A stretch of 64,000 bases of DNA. Source: Coffea arabica. Its lineage: Eukaryota > Streptophyta > Magnoliopsida > Gentianales > Rubiaceae. The position numbers were made by a program, and so were the translations under genes. The notes below the pieces were generated by a model. That model worked only from the letters and a program-made list of their open reading frames with translations. It was not told the origin of the DNA and ran no database searches. The stretch covers positions 7,132,501 to 7,196,500 of the forward strand of contig NC_092317.1 of assembly GCF_036785885.1 (NCBI RefSeq). The letters run 5' to 3'. Below are positions 35,941 through 45,701 of the stretch, in pieces (the first letter of the stretch is position 1; each line of letters starts with the position of its first letter).

Positions 35941-37391
35941 TATAGAACAAGAAGCACTCCATGTCAGAGGTGTATTCGACGATTATTTTTTTTAAATGCG
36001 AATAATCTAAGAAATTAGCCAAGAAGAAGCTGGTTTAACAAGGCAACAAAAGTACAACATTTGTGAGAAGAGAAGGTCGCAATACTTTTGTCTGGCTAAT
36101 ATCACATGTTGCACTTTAAATTATACTAGTGATAGTACTAAAGAGACACCCTACGAAAATGCTGAGAGATTAAAGAAAACGATAAAATAACTAGGAATCA
36201 TGCAAGACGTATACAAATATATCTTAACTAGTTATCTCTCGAATTAAATGACAGATTTGCAAAATCTTGTGCAGTGCATGATAGTACTGAAGAGAAACTT
36301 ACGAACATAAGGTGGTGTATAGAAAGTTGCAGTCCCCGTAGCTGTATAGGAAACAGAAACAAGGCTTGCCGCTATGGCAATCATCATCAGAACTCGCATT
36401 GTGGCTCCCATTTTATTTTATTTTATTTTTTTGGCTCTCTCCTAAAGGATTTAAACTCTTCAAGGTTTCACTAGCTTTGAGTTTGAACTTTCTTCAAGAG
36501 CTTGCTTGATGAGAAAACTGGGCAATGCCTCTGCCTTTTATAGGCGAAATGTTGAAGACATGGGATGTTGCCCATGTTTTTGAGGACCTCAACCAAATAA
36601 ATTCATTATTCAAGCCCCGCCAGGTTTTACTTTTCTTGATTCAAATCGTATTACTTGGAATAAACAATGAATTTTTGCTTTGATGGTCGGCGATAATTTA
36701 TCTCCTGTAGCCGTAGGAATAGGATCAATTTGTTGGCAAACAAAACTAAATCAATTAAGTTTAGAAATTATTGCTGTGAAAAATGGTTAGAACTTAACAA
36801 TCACAAGTTGGGTTTTTTTTTTTTTGTTATTATAGTCAAAGTGTAATAGTCTTTTTTTTTTTTTAATGTAAGTGAAAGAATTTGAATTCGAATCTCTCAT
36901 TTACACTCTCGTTCTCAAATCACCCAATCCCTCCATCTCCCAAAATGTAATAATTTGCTTACCTGCATAGTTGTCCCTTATAGTAGTTACTCTGGCTCCC
37001 GAGAACTTTCTTTTGCAGTCTACGCAGAGAAGGTTTCAATTTTTTCTTAATAATTATACTGAGATGATACCTCTTCTTTCAATATACTTTGGAGTTAAAA
37101 ATGTTCTCTCTAATATGATTTATCATCCAAGAATTAGTGCCAAAGCTCAGAATTTGAGCTCCACAGGATTATAATTACTTTCGCCCTAACTTTGACTGTT
37201 TCCCGTTATTGTTCCTTCTTGTCTTCCATTCTGGATAGCGGAGAGAGATATTATTATTGTGAATTAGTCCGTCAACGGAAAATTAATGGTTATGTAGACC
37301 AATCACGTGGTAGAATTTTCTCCTGTCGAAGCATTTTCTGAGACGAAAAAATGACCAGACATTTTTTTCTGTGCCGTGACGCTAGGGCGAA

Positions 37392-38640
37392 TTTCTAGAA
37401 ATATCGTTAAAATTGAAATTTGTCCAAAAATTGGTGTTATTTGAGATGGATTGCTGAATAAGGGATCCCCGCATCTGCGATTTGATGCTTCTAATAAAAA
37501 CTCTTTTAATTTTCATTTATTTGGGGGTTTTTTTAAATTTTTGTAAAGGTTTCGCCGCTCATTTCATGCGCGGAGAAGGAAGTGAGTAGGGCCCATCCCA
37601 TTTTGTTCCATTGTTTTCTGTAGCCGCTCATGAGTAGGGCCCATCCCATTTTGTTCTATAGCCACTTCTAATGTTTTTTATGCATCTCCGCTCACGAGAT
37701 GAGCGGCGATACTTTTACTTTCTTTTTTTTTTCTTTTTAATAAAATGTAACTTTTAATCGTGACGTTTTTTTTTTGGTAAAATGAATCATGTGTTATTTG
37801 GCTCAATTAGGGTTTTGGGTTCAACGTTTTACATGAAATCCTAATTTCTAAACCATCACAGTATAATCCTTTAACTCTAATTTTAAAATCAAAATTCTTA
37901 AATCATATTATTAAAACTCTATTACTAAAATCCTATTATAAATCAGAATTATCAAAAAATTTAATATATGATATTGAAATAATGTTAATGTTATAAATTT
38001 ATATGATAATCTAGAAATTCGCCTTTTTTCCTGGCGAATTTCTAAGAATATTGCTAAAATAAAAATCTATCATAAAATTGGTGTTCTTTGAGAGTTATTT
38101 CTGATATTAGGGTCGCGCAATAATGGCGAATTTCTAAGAATATTGCTAAAATAAAAATGTATCATCAAATTGGTGTTCTTTGAGAGTTATTTCTGATATT
38201 AGGGTTGCCACAATTACGATATTAAAATTTATAAATTTATAAAATTAACATTATTCTTGATCATCATCTAAATTTATAAAATTAACATTATTCTAATATC
38301 ATATATTAAATTTTTGATAATTCTGGTTTATAATAGGATTTTAGTAATAAAGTTTTAGTAATATGATTTAAGAATTTTGATTTTAAAATTAGGGTTAAAG
38401 GGTTATACTGTGATGGTTTGAAAATTAGGATTTCATGTAAAACGTCAAATCCTAAATCCTAATTGAGCCAAATAACACGTAATTCGCTTTATGAAAAAAA
38501 ATCGTTGCAGTTAAAAGTTACATTTTATTAAAAAGGAAAAAATAAGAAAATGTATCGGTGCATAAAAAACAATAAAAATCTCATGAGTGGCTATAGGACA
38601 AAATGGGTCCTGTTCCTTGCCGCTCATTTCATGAGCGTTA
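37392..38640. mobile_element. Long inverted repeat (foldback) of ~400-bp arms
   Basis: The left arm (about 37555-38025) and right arm (about 38240-38638) are inverted copies. Left TTTTTAATAAAATGTAACTT pairs with right AAGTTACATTTTATTAAAAA, and TTATTTGGCTCAATTAGG with CCTAATTGAGCCAAATAA. The centre has a direct duplication of about 85 bp beginning GGCGAATTTCTAAGAATATT (about 38033 and 38121), with a third diverged copy at 37392. A transcript would fold into a long hairpin. Confidence 0.75.
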
Positions 38641-38741
38641 CACTCTGATGCTGCCTTGTTATCCAAATATTGTGGAAAAAGGTACCCTTAGAAGCGCGTT
38701 TATCTTGACTAAGACTTTGGAACACCATCATCTGGTTGCCC

Positions 38742-38970
38742 GTGAGAAACCCACTGCAAGATTAACTACACCTGCTCCAAATCTTACTGCAATCACAATG
38801 TCCAGAAATGGTGGGGACATGAAGGGCGGAGTTGTCATGGCAATTAGATTCGTGGGCTATCTGGCAATTGTTCTTGTGGTGCTTGGTGTCTGGTTGGCAC
38901 GAAAGCAAAAGAAAAAGGGAGCCCCATTCAACAGTAGGTACACAATGACTTCTCCATATGCTTCCTCCCA
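38742..38970 (+). pseudogene. Unrecognised fragment with a transmembrane segment
   Basis: A plus-strand frame has a Thr/Pro-rich stretch, then GGVVMAIRFVGYLAIVLVVL followed by ARKQKKKG, which is a strong type-I transmembrane segment and stop-transfer. It is bordered by copied flank sequence, and no donor or acceptor clearly bounds it. It looks like a captured exon from another membrane protein. The source is unknown. Confidence 0.3.
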
Positions 38971-41149
38971 AAATTTAGGGGGAAAATTAGGGTTTTTTGT
39001 TACTGTAATTTTAGGGGGGAAAGGTGAAAATGAATACTTTTGCTTTCAACCGAGAATGAAGTGTGGTTTTCGGTTTTGTCCTTAAAAATATGTCCATGTG
39101 AGAGAGACGTGTTATTTTCAGTCGGAGAAATGAGCAAATACGAGCATTAGGACCACAATGGATCATAATTTATATGTTAGGGATGATTTTGGTTGATTTT
39201 AAATGTTGGGGACTAAAAAAATTTTTTGTGGAAATGTTAGGAACTAATTTGGCAAATTTCCCTTTTTTTTTTCCTGATCTCTCCAAAGATAGTTTTGAAA
39301 ATAGTTTTTAATCCTTTTTATGTAAGCGACTTGGAGAGAAAAATTTGAAGATGCAGCAGCTATTTTTGGATATATTTTCTGCATGGTTGCCAGAGCAATC
39401 ACAACGTATATATAGCTGATGATTTACATAAATTTAACTGAAATTTGGATGAATTCGATTCCTTGTACGACGCACGCAACTTTTAGGTGACAAAATTTAC
39501 ATACAGAATCCATGTAGTGGATTATTGTCCATATTTGGATATCTTATTTTTGTGGTTCTAGAGAGTTGCAATTTTGATCTCCAATATTTGGAGGGTAGAC
39601 TAAAATGATCTCTTATACTACTCAAAATACATTATATTTTGTTCCACCTGTTTAAAAAATGAAGCAATTTGGTCGCGTAATTTCCCAACACCCCACCTCC
39701 ATTGTCAAGATCAAGCACTTTGATGCTGCCCTGTTATCCAAATATTGTGGAAAAAGGTACCCTTAGAAGCGCGTTTATCTTGACTAAGACTTTGGAACAC
39801 CATTCATCTGCTTGCCATCCCAATTCCCACCATTCATTCATTGTCCGTCGTTGCTCAGAGAATTGGAACCATAACTGCGGTGGCCCGTTCGCGACGGGAA
39901 TAGTTGTAGTAGTAGTAGTAAAGAAACGAAATAGAACTAGTCTGTTAGTACTGGTCCTCCTAGAGGATATTTTCAGAGTTTGTTGACAGTTGAGTCCAAG
40001 CCGTAAGATAGAAGTTCGCTAGAAGAAAAAGCTTTTGATTATCGGTATATAATGGAGAATTCAGACAAAGCTCTTTGCTTTATTAAGCAACTGAAAACGA
40101 CAGGCACTCCCAGGAAATTATACTTCCCTCTTTCGTTTTGTACCCAGAAAAAAGAAAAAGACGGCCAGAAGCATGTAGCCGGTGGGCATCGCCCAACGGG
40201 TACCGCTGGAGACAACAGGAGCTGAAGTCTGGGCGGCACTTCAAGTGTTTGCGTGTGGGTCGGTCCCCTGAGTAATATCCACAGAGAATGGCATGTATTT
40301 TCAGGAAGAAAACTGGGGGAAAAAATCTAGGAGATTGCAATGATACCATCATACCCCGCATCTACATCACCCGAAATTGCTCAAAAGTTATTGAATCAGT
40401 CCAAGATTCAATTTAGGATTTCTCCAATCACCGTTTAAAAAGTTATTATTCCTCTTGACTAGTTGGTAAGATTGGTGAGATTTACAAATTAGGTTGAATC
40501 TAGTAGCTCGTAGGGTGATTATTACTGTGTTTTGTAATGTTTCGAAACTCGGACTGATGGTTAAATTAGTAAAGTGGTCGGGTTAGGGTTCAATCGGTTC
40601 AAATCCGATCCATTAATTTTTTAATTTATTTTTTATTTTAAAAATAAATAATAACAAATAAGCAGAAATATGTATAATCAACACAAAAATCCTAAATTTT
40701 AAATATCTTTTAGAGAAGATTTACTGATTTAGTATCTTTTAATTCATCAACCAAAAAAAGAAAAAGTACTTCTTAAAAAAAATTAAGAATCAACAAAATT
40801 ATGAACAAATCTATCCAATATTTTAACTTAAAGAAGGAAGACTTTAACTTTCCCAACTCAAAAACAAATCTGATAGAATTTGTAAAATTGACTCCAAAAA
40901 AAGTAGAAAAAATTAATGAGTATGAAAACAAAAGATAGAAGAGGAAAGGAAAAACGAGTTTGCTTCTTTATCTACTAAGTTCAACTTCATGATCATCTAC
41001 ACCATTAATAATGTAAAAGAAAAGAGGGAAAAATGCAAAAAAAAAAAAAAAAAAAGAAAAAAAGAAAAGAGAAGATGAGTAGAGTTTGTAGAGTGGCTCC
41101 TAGAGGTGAAAATTCTTAAAAGAGAAGAGAATTAAGAGTTTATTTAGTT

Positions 41150-41305
41150 TTTTTTTCAACACAGGGAGTATCCCAGTTTTGCCAGACTAATCTCCTTGCG
41201 CCCGTGCACCCCCCTCCAAGAATACACAAGCAGTAGAGAGATGACTTGAACACACGATCTCGGGATCTAATTAGGCCAACTTGAGACCATCTGAGCCAAT
41301 CTTAA
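41150..41305 (-). mobile_element. SINE copy in unit 3 (first)
   Basis: It matches the third SINE copy of unit 2, with the A-box side at CCATCTGAGCCAA and the poly-A end as TTTTTTTTTCAACACAGGG on the plus strand. It lies in the block shared by units 2 and 3, so it was copied with that block and is not a new insertion. Confidence 0.65.
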
Positions 41306-41340
41306 TGGACAAAAATCTATGCTAAGATTTTCGTTTTTTT

Positions 41341-41791
41341 AGGGCAAATTACATTTTACCGCCATGGTGATTTAGCCTTTTTTTTTTTACATAACCCCCT
41401 TATGGTTTCAAAAGCTATACATAACCCTCTCATGGTTTGGATTAAAGTGTCAAAGTGACGGAAATAGTCACTCGTAACGGAACTTCTAAAAATATCGAAA
41501 TTACCCTTATAAATACATGACACATTAACCCCATATAATTTTTATATTTTAGTATATAACCCCCTTATGATTTTTAAAATTATCATATAACCCCCTTATG
41601 GTTTTCAAAATATACAAATAACCCCCCTTGGTTAATAAATAATTTTCAACTTTACATAAGGGTATTTTTGACATTTTAGGTGACTTCGTTACGAATGGTC
41701 ATTCCCGTCACTTTGACATATAGTTTTTGAAATCATAGGAGAGTTATGTAAAAAAATGCTAAACCACAGGGGGTAAAGTGGAATTTGCCCT
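41341..41791. mobile_element. Inverted-repeat element in unit 3 with an empty site in unit 2
   Basis: The ends are AGGGCAAATTACATTTTACC and GGTAAAGTGGAATTTGCCCT, and similarity runs inward (AACCCCCTTATGG opposite its reverse). The insertion splits a T run; unit 2 has the run unbroken at about 31070 (TTTTCGTTTTTTTTAACATA). The target duplication is thus a run of Ts of about 7-8 bp. No coding capacity is seen. Confidence 0.8.
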
Positions 41792-41797
41792 TTTTTT

Positions 41798-41960
41798 TAA
41801 CATAGGGAGTATCCCAATTTTGCCAGACTAATCTCCCTGTGTCTGTGCACCCCACCCCTCAAGAATATATAAGCGGTAAAGAGATAACTCGAACATATGA
41901 CCTTAAGACCTAACTAGGTTATCTCGATACCATCCGAGCCAACCCAAGGGATTTTTAAAT
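41798..41960 (-). mobile_element. SINE copy in unit 3 (second)
   Basis: It matches the fourth copy of unit 2 (variant with CATCCGAGCCAACCCAAGGG). It is separated from the first unit 3 copy by the 451-bp insertion, but lies next to it in unit 2. Confidence 0.65.
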
Positions 41961-42866
41961 TTTACTTGAATTAGTCATTTTGTTTTGAAGTTTGACCAAC
42001 TAAGGTATTTTCTTTAATTCGAGAAAAGATGGCCCACCATCCAACTTAATTGTAGCAGCAAACAATTAGTTGTCGTTGTTAGGCTTTGATAGAGCCCAGA
42101 AGCTCGAACAATTGAGTATCCTATAAAAGAAAAGTCCAAGGCCCAAGTCAAAATTCATAAATCGGACTTGACCTGTTTAAGCGATTTATTCCGGTTCACC
42201 AATTTTGATTGATTTTGACTGATTTTTTAACTTTTTGGGGTTTTTCATAGAATTGGACCAGTATCATGGTTAGTTTGTGATTCGATCGATCGAACTGACT
42301 GATTTGGTCCGATTCTTAAAATATTAATGTTTTGCCCTTCCATAGAATTTTTAACTAAAACTGTTATATGGTCAAAAAGAAAATGCAAAATGTGTAATAA
42401 TTAGAATTTAAAGTGTAAACTAAGAAACAACACTTGAAATTAGCTTTGCAACCTGTAAGTGTTGCAAAAAAATAGTTCATCATTTTTCATTCATCATCTC
42501 CCCTTTGATAAAGATACAATCAAAACACAAATACTTCCTAAATAATCTTAACAAGATAATAGAAAATCAAAGATAGTTAAACTAGTCAAAAGACCAAAAA
42601 TATAGAACAATTCTAACAAGTAGCTAACAACCTAACTTACAGAACTAAATTCAACCCCTTCACCTACGTATGCTCCTTTGGCATCTCCTGATTAATAAAA
42701 TAATGTTTGATTACTTGAATAATTAGTCATCAAACTCAAATCCCAAACGAATCCACAAAAGAATTGAGACCTGATTATCTCCAATGGCCACCCCTAACTT
42801 GAGGATACAGCCGGCTTCCCACCTTTCTCTACCCTGCAAGAAAATATACGCCTGGCCAAGAAATAA

Positions 42867-44492
42867 TCATCTACCCTGCACATCTGAAATTGTGACCTCG
42901 TTCAAAGAACAAAATTCTGGGTTTTCAGGTAACTTGGTATTGTTAAGAGTCATAATTTCAGCAAAAGCTGGTCGCTTAGGAGTGGCGAGAGCCATTGATT
43001 CCTTGAGGAGCATAGATATCACATCTGACATTGTTGGCCTATCTGCTGCTTTTTCTTGCACACACAATAAACCAACGTGAACATATTTTAGTGCTTCCCT
43101 TGTTGAGACCGTTTCATCCAAACACGAATCTGTGATTTCTGAAATTCTTCCTTCTGTCCATAGATCCCAGACCTGGAATGTGACAAATGATCATTCCCAA
43201 ATTACTGGACTGAAGGAAATGACACAAGTAAAACTGCATTGTACAGGTAACTTACATGTCCTATTAAGTTCAAGTGACGATCCGCATCATAGAAAGAAGT
43301 GTTCTTCTTTCCACTTATGATCTCAAGAATCATGACGCCAAAGCTAAATACATCAGACTTCTCGGAGTAAACCCCGTCCATGGCATATTCAGGAGACACA
43401 TAACCACTTTTTTTCTCGCAAAAAGTAATCATCTCCATTAGCTTAAGCATGAGATTAGAGATTGGATATTACTTGGAGCAAAACAACAAACAAGAAGATG
43501 TTCCTTCAACTTACTATGTCCCCACAATGTTCATTGTACTTCCGCGCATTTCATTCTCTCCAAAAATTCTGGCGGTTCCAAAATCCGAAATTTTGGGATT
43601 CAAGTCCGCATCCAATAAAACATTGCTCGTTTTTAGATCTCTATGGATGATTTTCAGTCTAGAATACTTGTGGAGGTACAAAAGCCCCTGACCGACCCCT
43701 TCAATGATTTTCAACCTTCCTTTCCAATCCAATATATTCCGCTTTGCTGCATCTGTAAAAAAGGCAGATCCCAGTATTTTCATAGTATTCTGATAGTTGT
43801 AAGCATGTAACTTAGATAAATGAATGAAGGTAAATAGAGTTCTGACACATACCAAAAAGTACTGAATCTAGACTGTTATTAGGCAAGTACTCGTATACCA
43901 ATAAACGCTCTTCTTTCTCAATGCAGGAGCCCAAAAGTCTAACAAGGTTTCGATGTTGCAGCTTTGAGATCACTTTGACTTCATTCTTGAATTGTTCAAT
44001 TCCATGTCCTGACATTCTATTCAATCTTTTAACTGCAACCTCTAGCCCGTTGACCAGTTTACCCTGAACCACGTATTTACATTTAAATTAAGCAAATAAA
44101 TAGGCTTTTTGGACTTAATCGTTTCAAGAAATGTTTAATTAGCTTACCTTGAAGACAGGACCAAATCCTCCTTGACCAAGTTTGTTTTCATCAGAAAAAT
44201 AATCTGTGGCAACTTCTATGCTTGTGAAACTGAAGAACAGTGATTCATCATCGCCTTTGTCATCAAGATCTGGCCTTTCTGGACCCATGAATTTTCTAAG
44301 GTTACCTTTTCTATTTCGCAATTTGCAACACCAGAAAAGTACTGCAAGAGCTGCTAGAACAGTCGCTACGGCAGCACCAACAACCGATAACTTCACCCTT
44401 AAATTCTTCGATTTCTTTCTTCCACTGGGAGGCCCGGCAGGTAATGGAGGAGAACCAGGTGCAGGAGCACGTGAAGGGCCAGAAGCAGCAGC
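42867..44492 (-). CDS. Receptor-like kinase module, unit 4 (K4), 5' exon not found
   Basis: Five intact exons: 44148-44492, 43853-44063, 43515-43752, 43256-43406 and 42867-43172 (416 aa from the first visible exon). The extracellular linker is shorter than in units 2 and 3, then one transmembrane segment and an apparently active kinase ([28 protein letters not shown]). The [13 protein letters not shown] part has YGYVSPEYA where others have YGYMSPEYA. The linker exon starts in phase 0 after TTGCAG, and an in-frame stop lies 6 bases inside the intron, so it cannot extend upstream. The intact PR-1 gene ends 512 bp upstream on the same strand; its reading frame has no good phase-0 donor, so a direct PR-1-kinase fusion is not shown. 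Confidence 0.78.
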
Positions 44493-45003
44493 CTGCAATC
44501 AGCAAGTTGTACTTTTTCATGTACTTTCTTTCATTCCATAGTCTCTCATTAAACATGAACTTAAAGCAAATAATTGAATGTTAGGAATCCGTGTTTTGTG
44601 CCGATCTGTGCCTCGTCAATTCTTAATCCAGCCTTGTCATCGGTTGAGGGCCTGGTCTCCTTCATTTTTCCAGGTCTCAAGCACAATGCATCGGCCTAAC
44701 TATGCTCCAAAAATCTAACTTTCGTCCTAAGATACGTTCAATTAAGCCCCTTTTTGGTTTATGCTTATTCGTTTCTTTGCTTTTCTCCCCCTTAACATAT
44801 CGAGTTCATTTATTATTATTTTTTAATTATATAGAGAGATTTGAGATGTACCCCTTGATCCTTATTACTCCATTCGCATGCATGTTATTGAAGTCTGTTC
44901 TAGATGTTCAAATTCAAGTTAAGTGAAGAATTATCACTTTAAGAAAGGGTATGAGGGGACTAAGCACTGAGAAAGACAAAGATAACACATCTAGACAGGG
45001 AGA

Positions 45004-45501
45004 TCATAACTGCAAATAAGGACGCTGACCAATATAGTTGCCAGAGGGGTAATAACTGCAAATCACGAACCACCAACCATTGTTTGTGCATTGAACCCTA
45101 GCGCAGCCCAGACCGACTGATCTGTTCCAAACCACCTGAGTGTAGTGGCTGCACGCCTGCCCTTGAGCACATGTGTTGGAGTTGTAATCGTAGAATTGCT
45201 TCTCCGTTAACCACAGATTGACGGCATCCCTGGCCGTCAAGTCTCCGCTGCCTTCAGCTAAGTTCTCACCGTAAGGGCCCCCAGAGCGCCTTAAGTTGCA
45301 GTCTTTTTTCGTGTAATTGGCGACGTCATGTGCATAGCCGGCCACCGTGTCGTCCCAAGCTATCGGGCCAACACCAACTTGGGCACGAGCTGCGTTATGA
45401 ACATCGAGATAATCCTGTTTTGAGTTTTGAGCTCCAGATGGCCAGAAGATTACAAGGTGAATGAAGCTAAATACTGCTAAGAAGATCTTAAATGATCCCA
45501 T
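45004..45501 (-). CDS. Pathogenesis-related protein 1 (CAP domain), unit 4
   Basis: A single-exon frame of 165 codons. The signal peptide covers residues 1-24, ending SGAQ. The CAP domain has HNAARAQVGVGPIAWDD (35-51), YGENLAEGSG (77-86), CSHYTQVVW (117-125) and a C-terminal CxxxxWxxCxYxPxGN-like end (WWFVICSYYPSGN). Six cysteines in the usual PR-1 places would give three disulfides. The product is secreted to the apoplast, and PR-1 proteins bind sterols and are salicylate-induced in many species. The length is normal, with a short LQL tail. It sits just upstream of the K4 kinase on the same strand, and a broken copy has the same place in unit 2. A TATA-like ATAAATAAA (minus strand) lies at 45578-45586, about 77 bp upstream of the ATG. 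Confidence 0.93.
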   Translation of the reverse strand: MGSFKIFLAVFSFIHLVIFWPSGAQNSKQDYLDVHNAARAQVGVGPIAWDDTVAGYAHDVANYTKKDCNLRRSGGPYGENLAEGSGDLTARDAVNLWLTEKQFYDYNSNTCAQGQACSHYTQVVWNRSVGLGCARVQCTNNGWWFVICSYYPSGNYIGQRPYLQL

Positions 45502-45577
45502 TTCTCACTACTTTTTGCGCTTTGAAAATACGAGAGCAGTGAAGTTGTGCAATTCTCATCTATAGCCTATGCATGAG

Positions 45578-45586
45578 TTTATTTAT
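45578..45586 (-). promoter_or_regulatory. TATA-like box of PR-1
   Basis: ATAAATAAA on the minus strand, about 77 bp before the PR-1 start codon. The broken unit 2 PR-1 keeps the same box (GAGTTTATTTATA at about 27291). Position and conservation support it. Confidence 0.55.
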
Positions 45587-45701
45587 GCAGGGAAGGACGT
45601 CGGAAAATTTTGACTTTTGGGTTATACAAAGGTTTATATCATATCTAAGGAAGGTAGGATTATTTAAAAACAAGCTTTAATTATATATATATATATATAT
45701 A

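Larger units (their letters stand above)
34487..36020. mobile_element. Pack-MULE-like element carrying a DOMON gene
   Basis: Inverted ends of about 200 bp (34487-34686 and 35820-36020) start GGCTAATTTCTTAGATTATT and match at most positions. The flanks are AAGAAGAGG (34478-34486) and AAGAAGAAG (36021-36029), a 9-bp duplication with one mismatch, as made by Mutator-like elements. There is no transposase. Between the ends is an intact AIR12-like gene on the minus strand. Long ends, a 9-bp duplication and host gene cargo are the marks of Pack-MULEs. Confidence 0.82.
34209..36411 (-). pseudogene. Plant natriuretic peptide (EG45-like) gene split by a Mutator-like element
   Basis: Exon 1 (36303-36411) codes a signal peptide and ATGTATFYTPPYV, ending in phase 1. 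Exon 2 (34209-34486) codes SSCYGYQDNGVMIAAASDA to a stop after NIEYDQ. Together they would give a 128-aa double-psi beta-barrel protein of the EG45/expansin-like family. Such secreted peptides affect water and ion balance. A 1.53-kb element lies at the first bases of exon 2. The old acceptor (AAACCAG) is now 1.5 kb away, and the nearest new AG (AAATTAG) adds two bases, which shifts the frame to an early stop. The gene is therefore probably broken unless it is spliced in another way. A TATA-like box (CTTTTATA on the plus strand) lies at 36535-36542. Confidence 0.78.
36412..42866. other. Unit 3 5' flank and spacer to unit 4
   Basis: No gene is supported. 36412-36545 holds the natriuretic-peptide leader and TATA-like box. 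37390-38640 is a long foldback element. 38640-38740 and 39700-39805 are two copies of a piece of the shared 5' flank. 39240-40500 is the rest of that flank. About 39970-42690 repeats 29000-31930 of unit 2. From 42700 the kinase 3' flank begins. Confidence 0.6.

Noticed and set aside
44311-44556. A Cys-rich frame starting [16 protein letters not shown] that looks like a signal peptide over the K4 linker.
   Set aside because: It is a shifted reading of the linker exon; it does not lead into the transmembrane and kinase frame, and recurs in K3 for the same reason.
43812-45501. A direct PR-1-kinase fusion in unit 4, as in cacao PR-1 receptor kinases.
   Set aside because: The K4 linker exon must start in phase 0, with an in-frame stop 6 bases upstream, and the end of PR-1 offers only phase-1 GT sites or a phase-0 site that would cut the CAP domain. 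The claim is kept only as part of the adjacency pattern.
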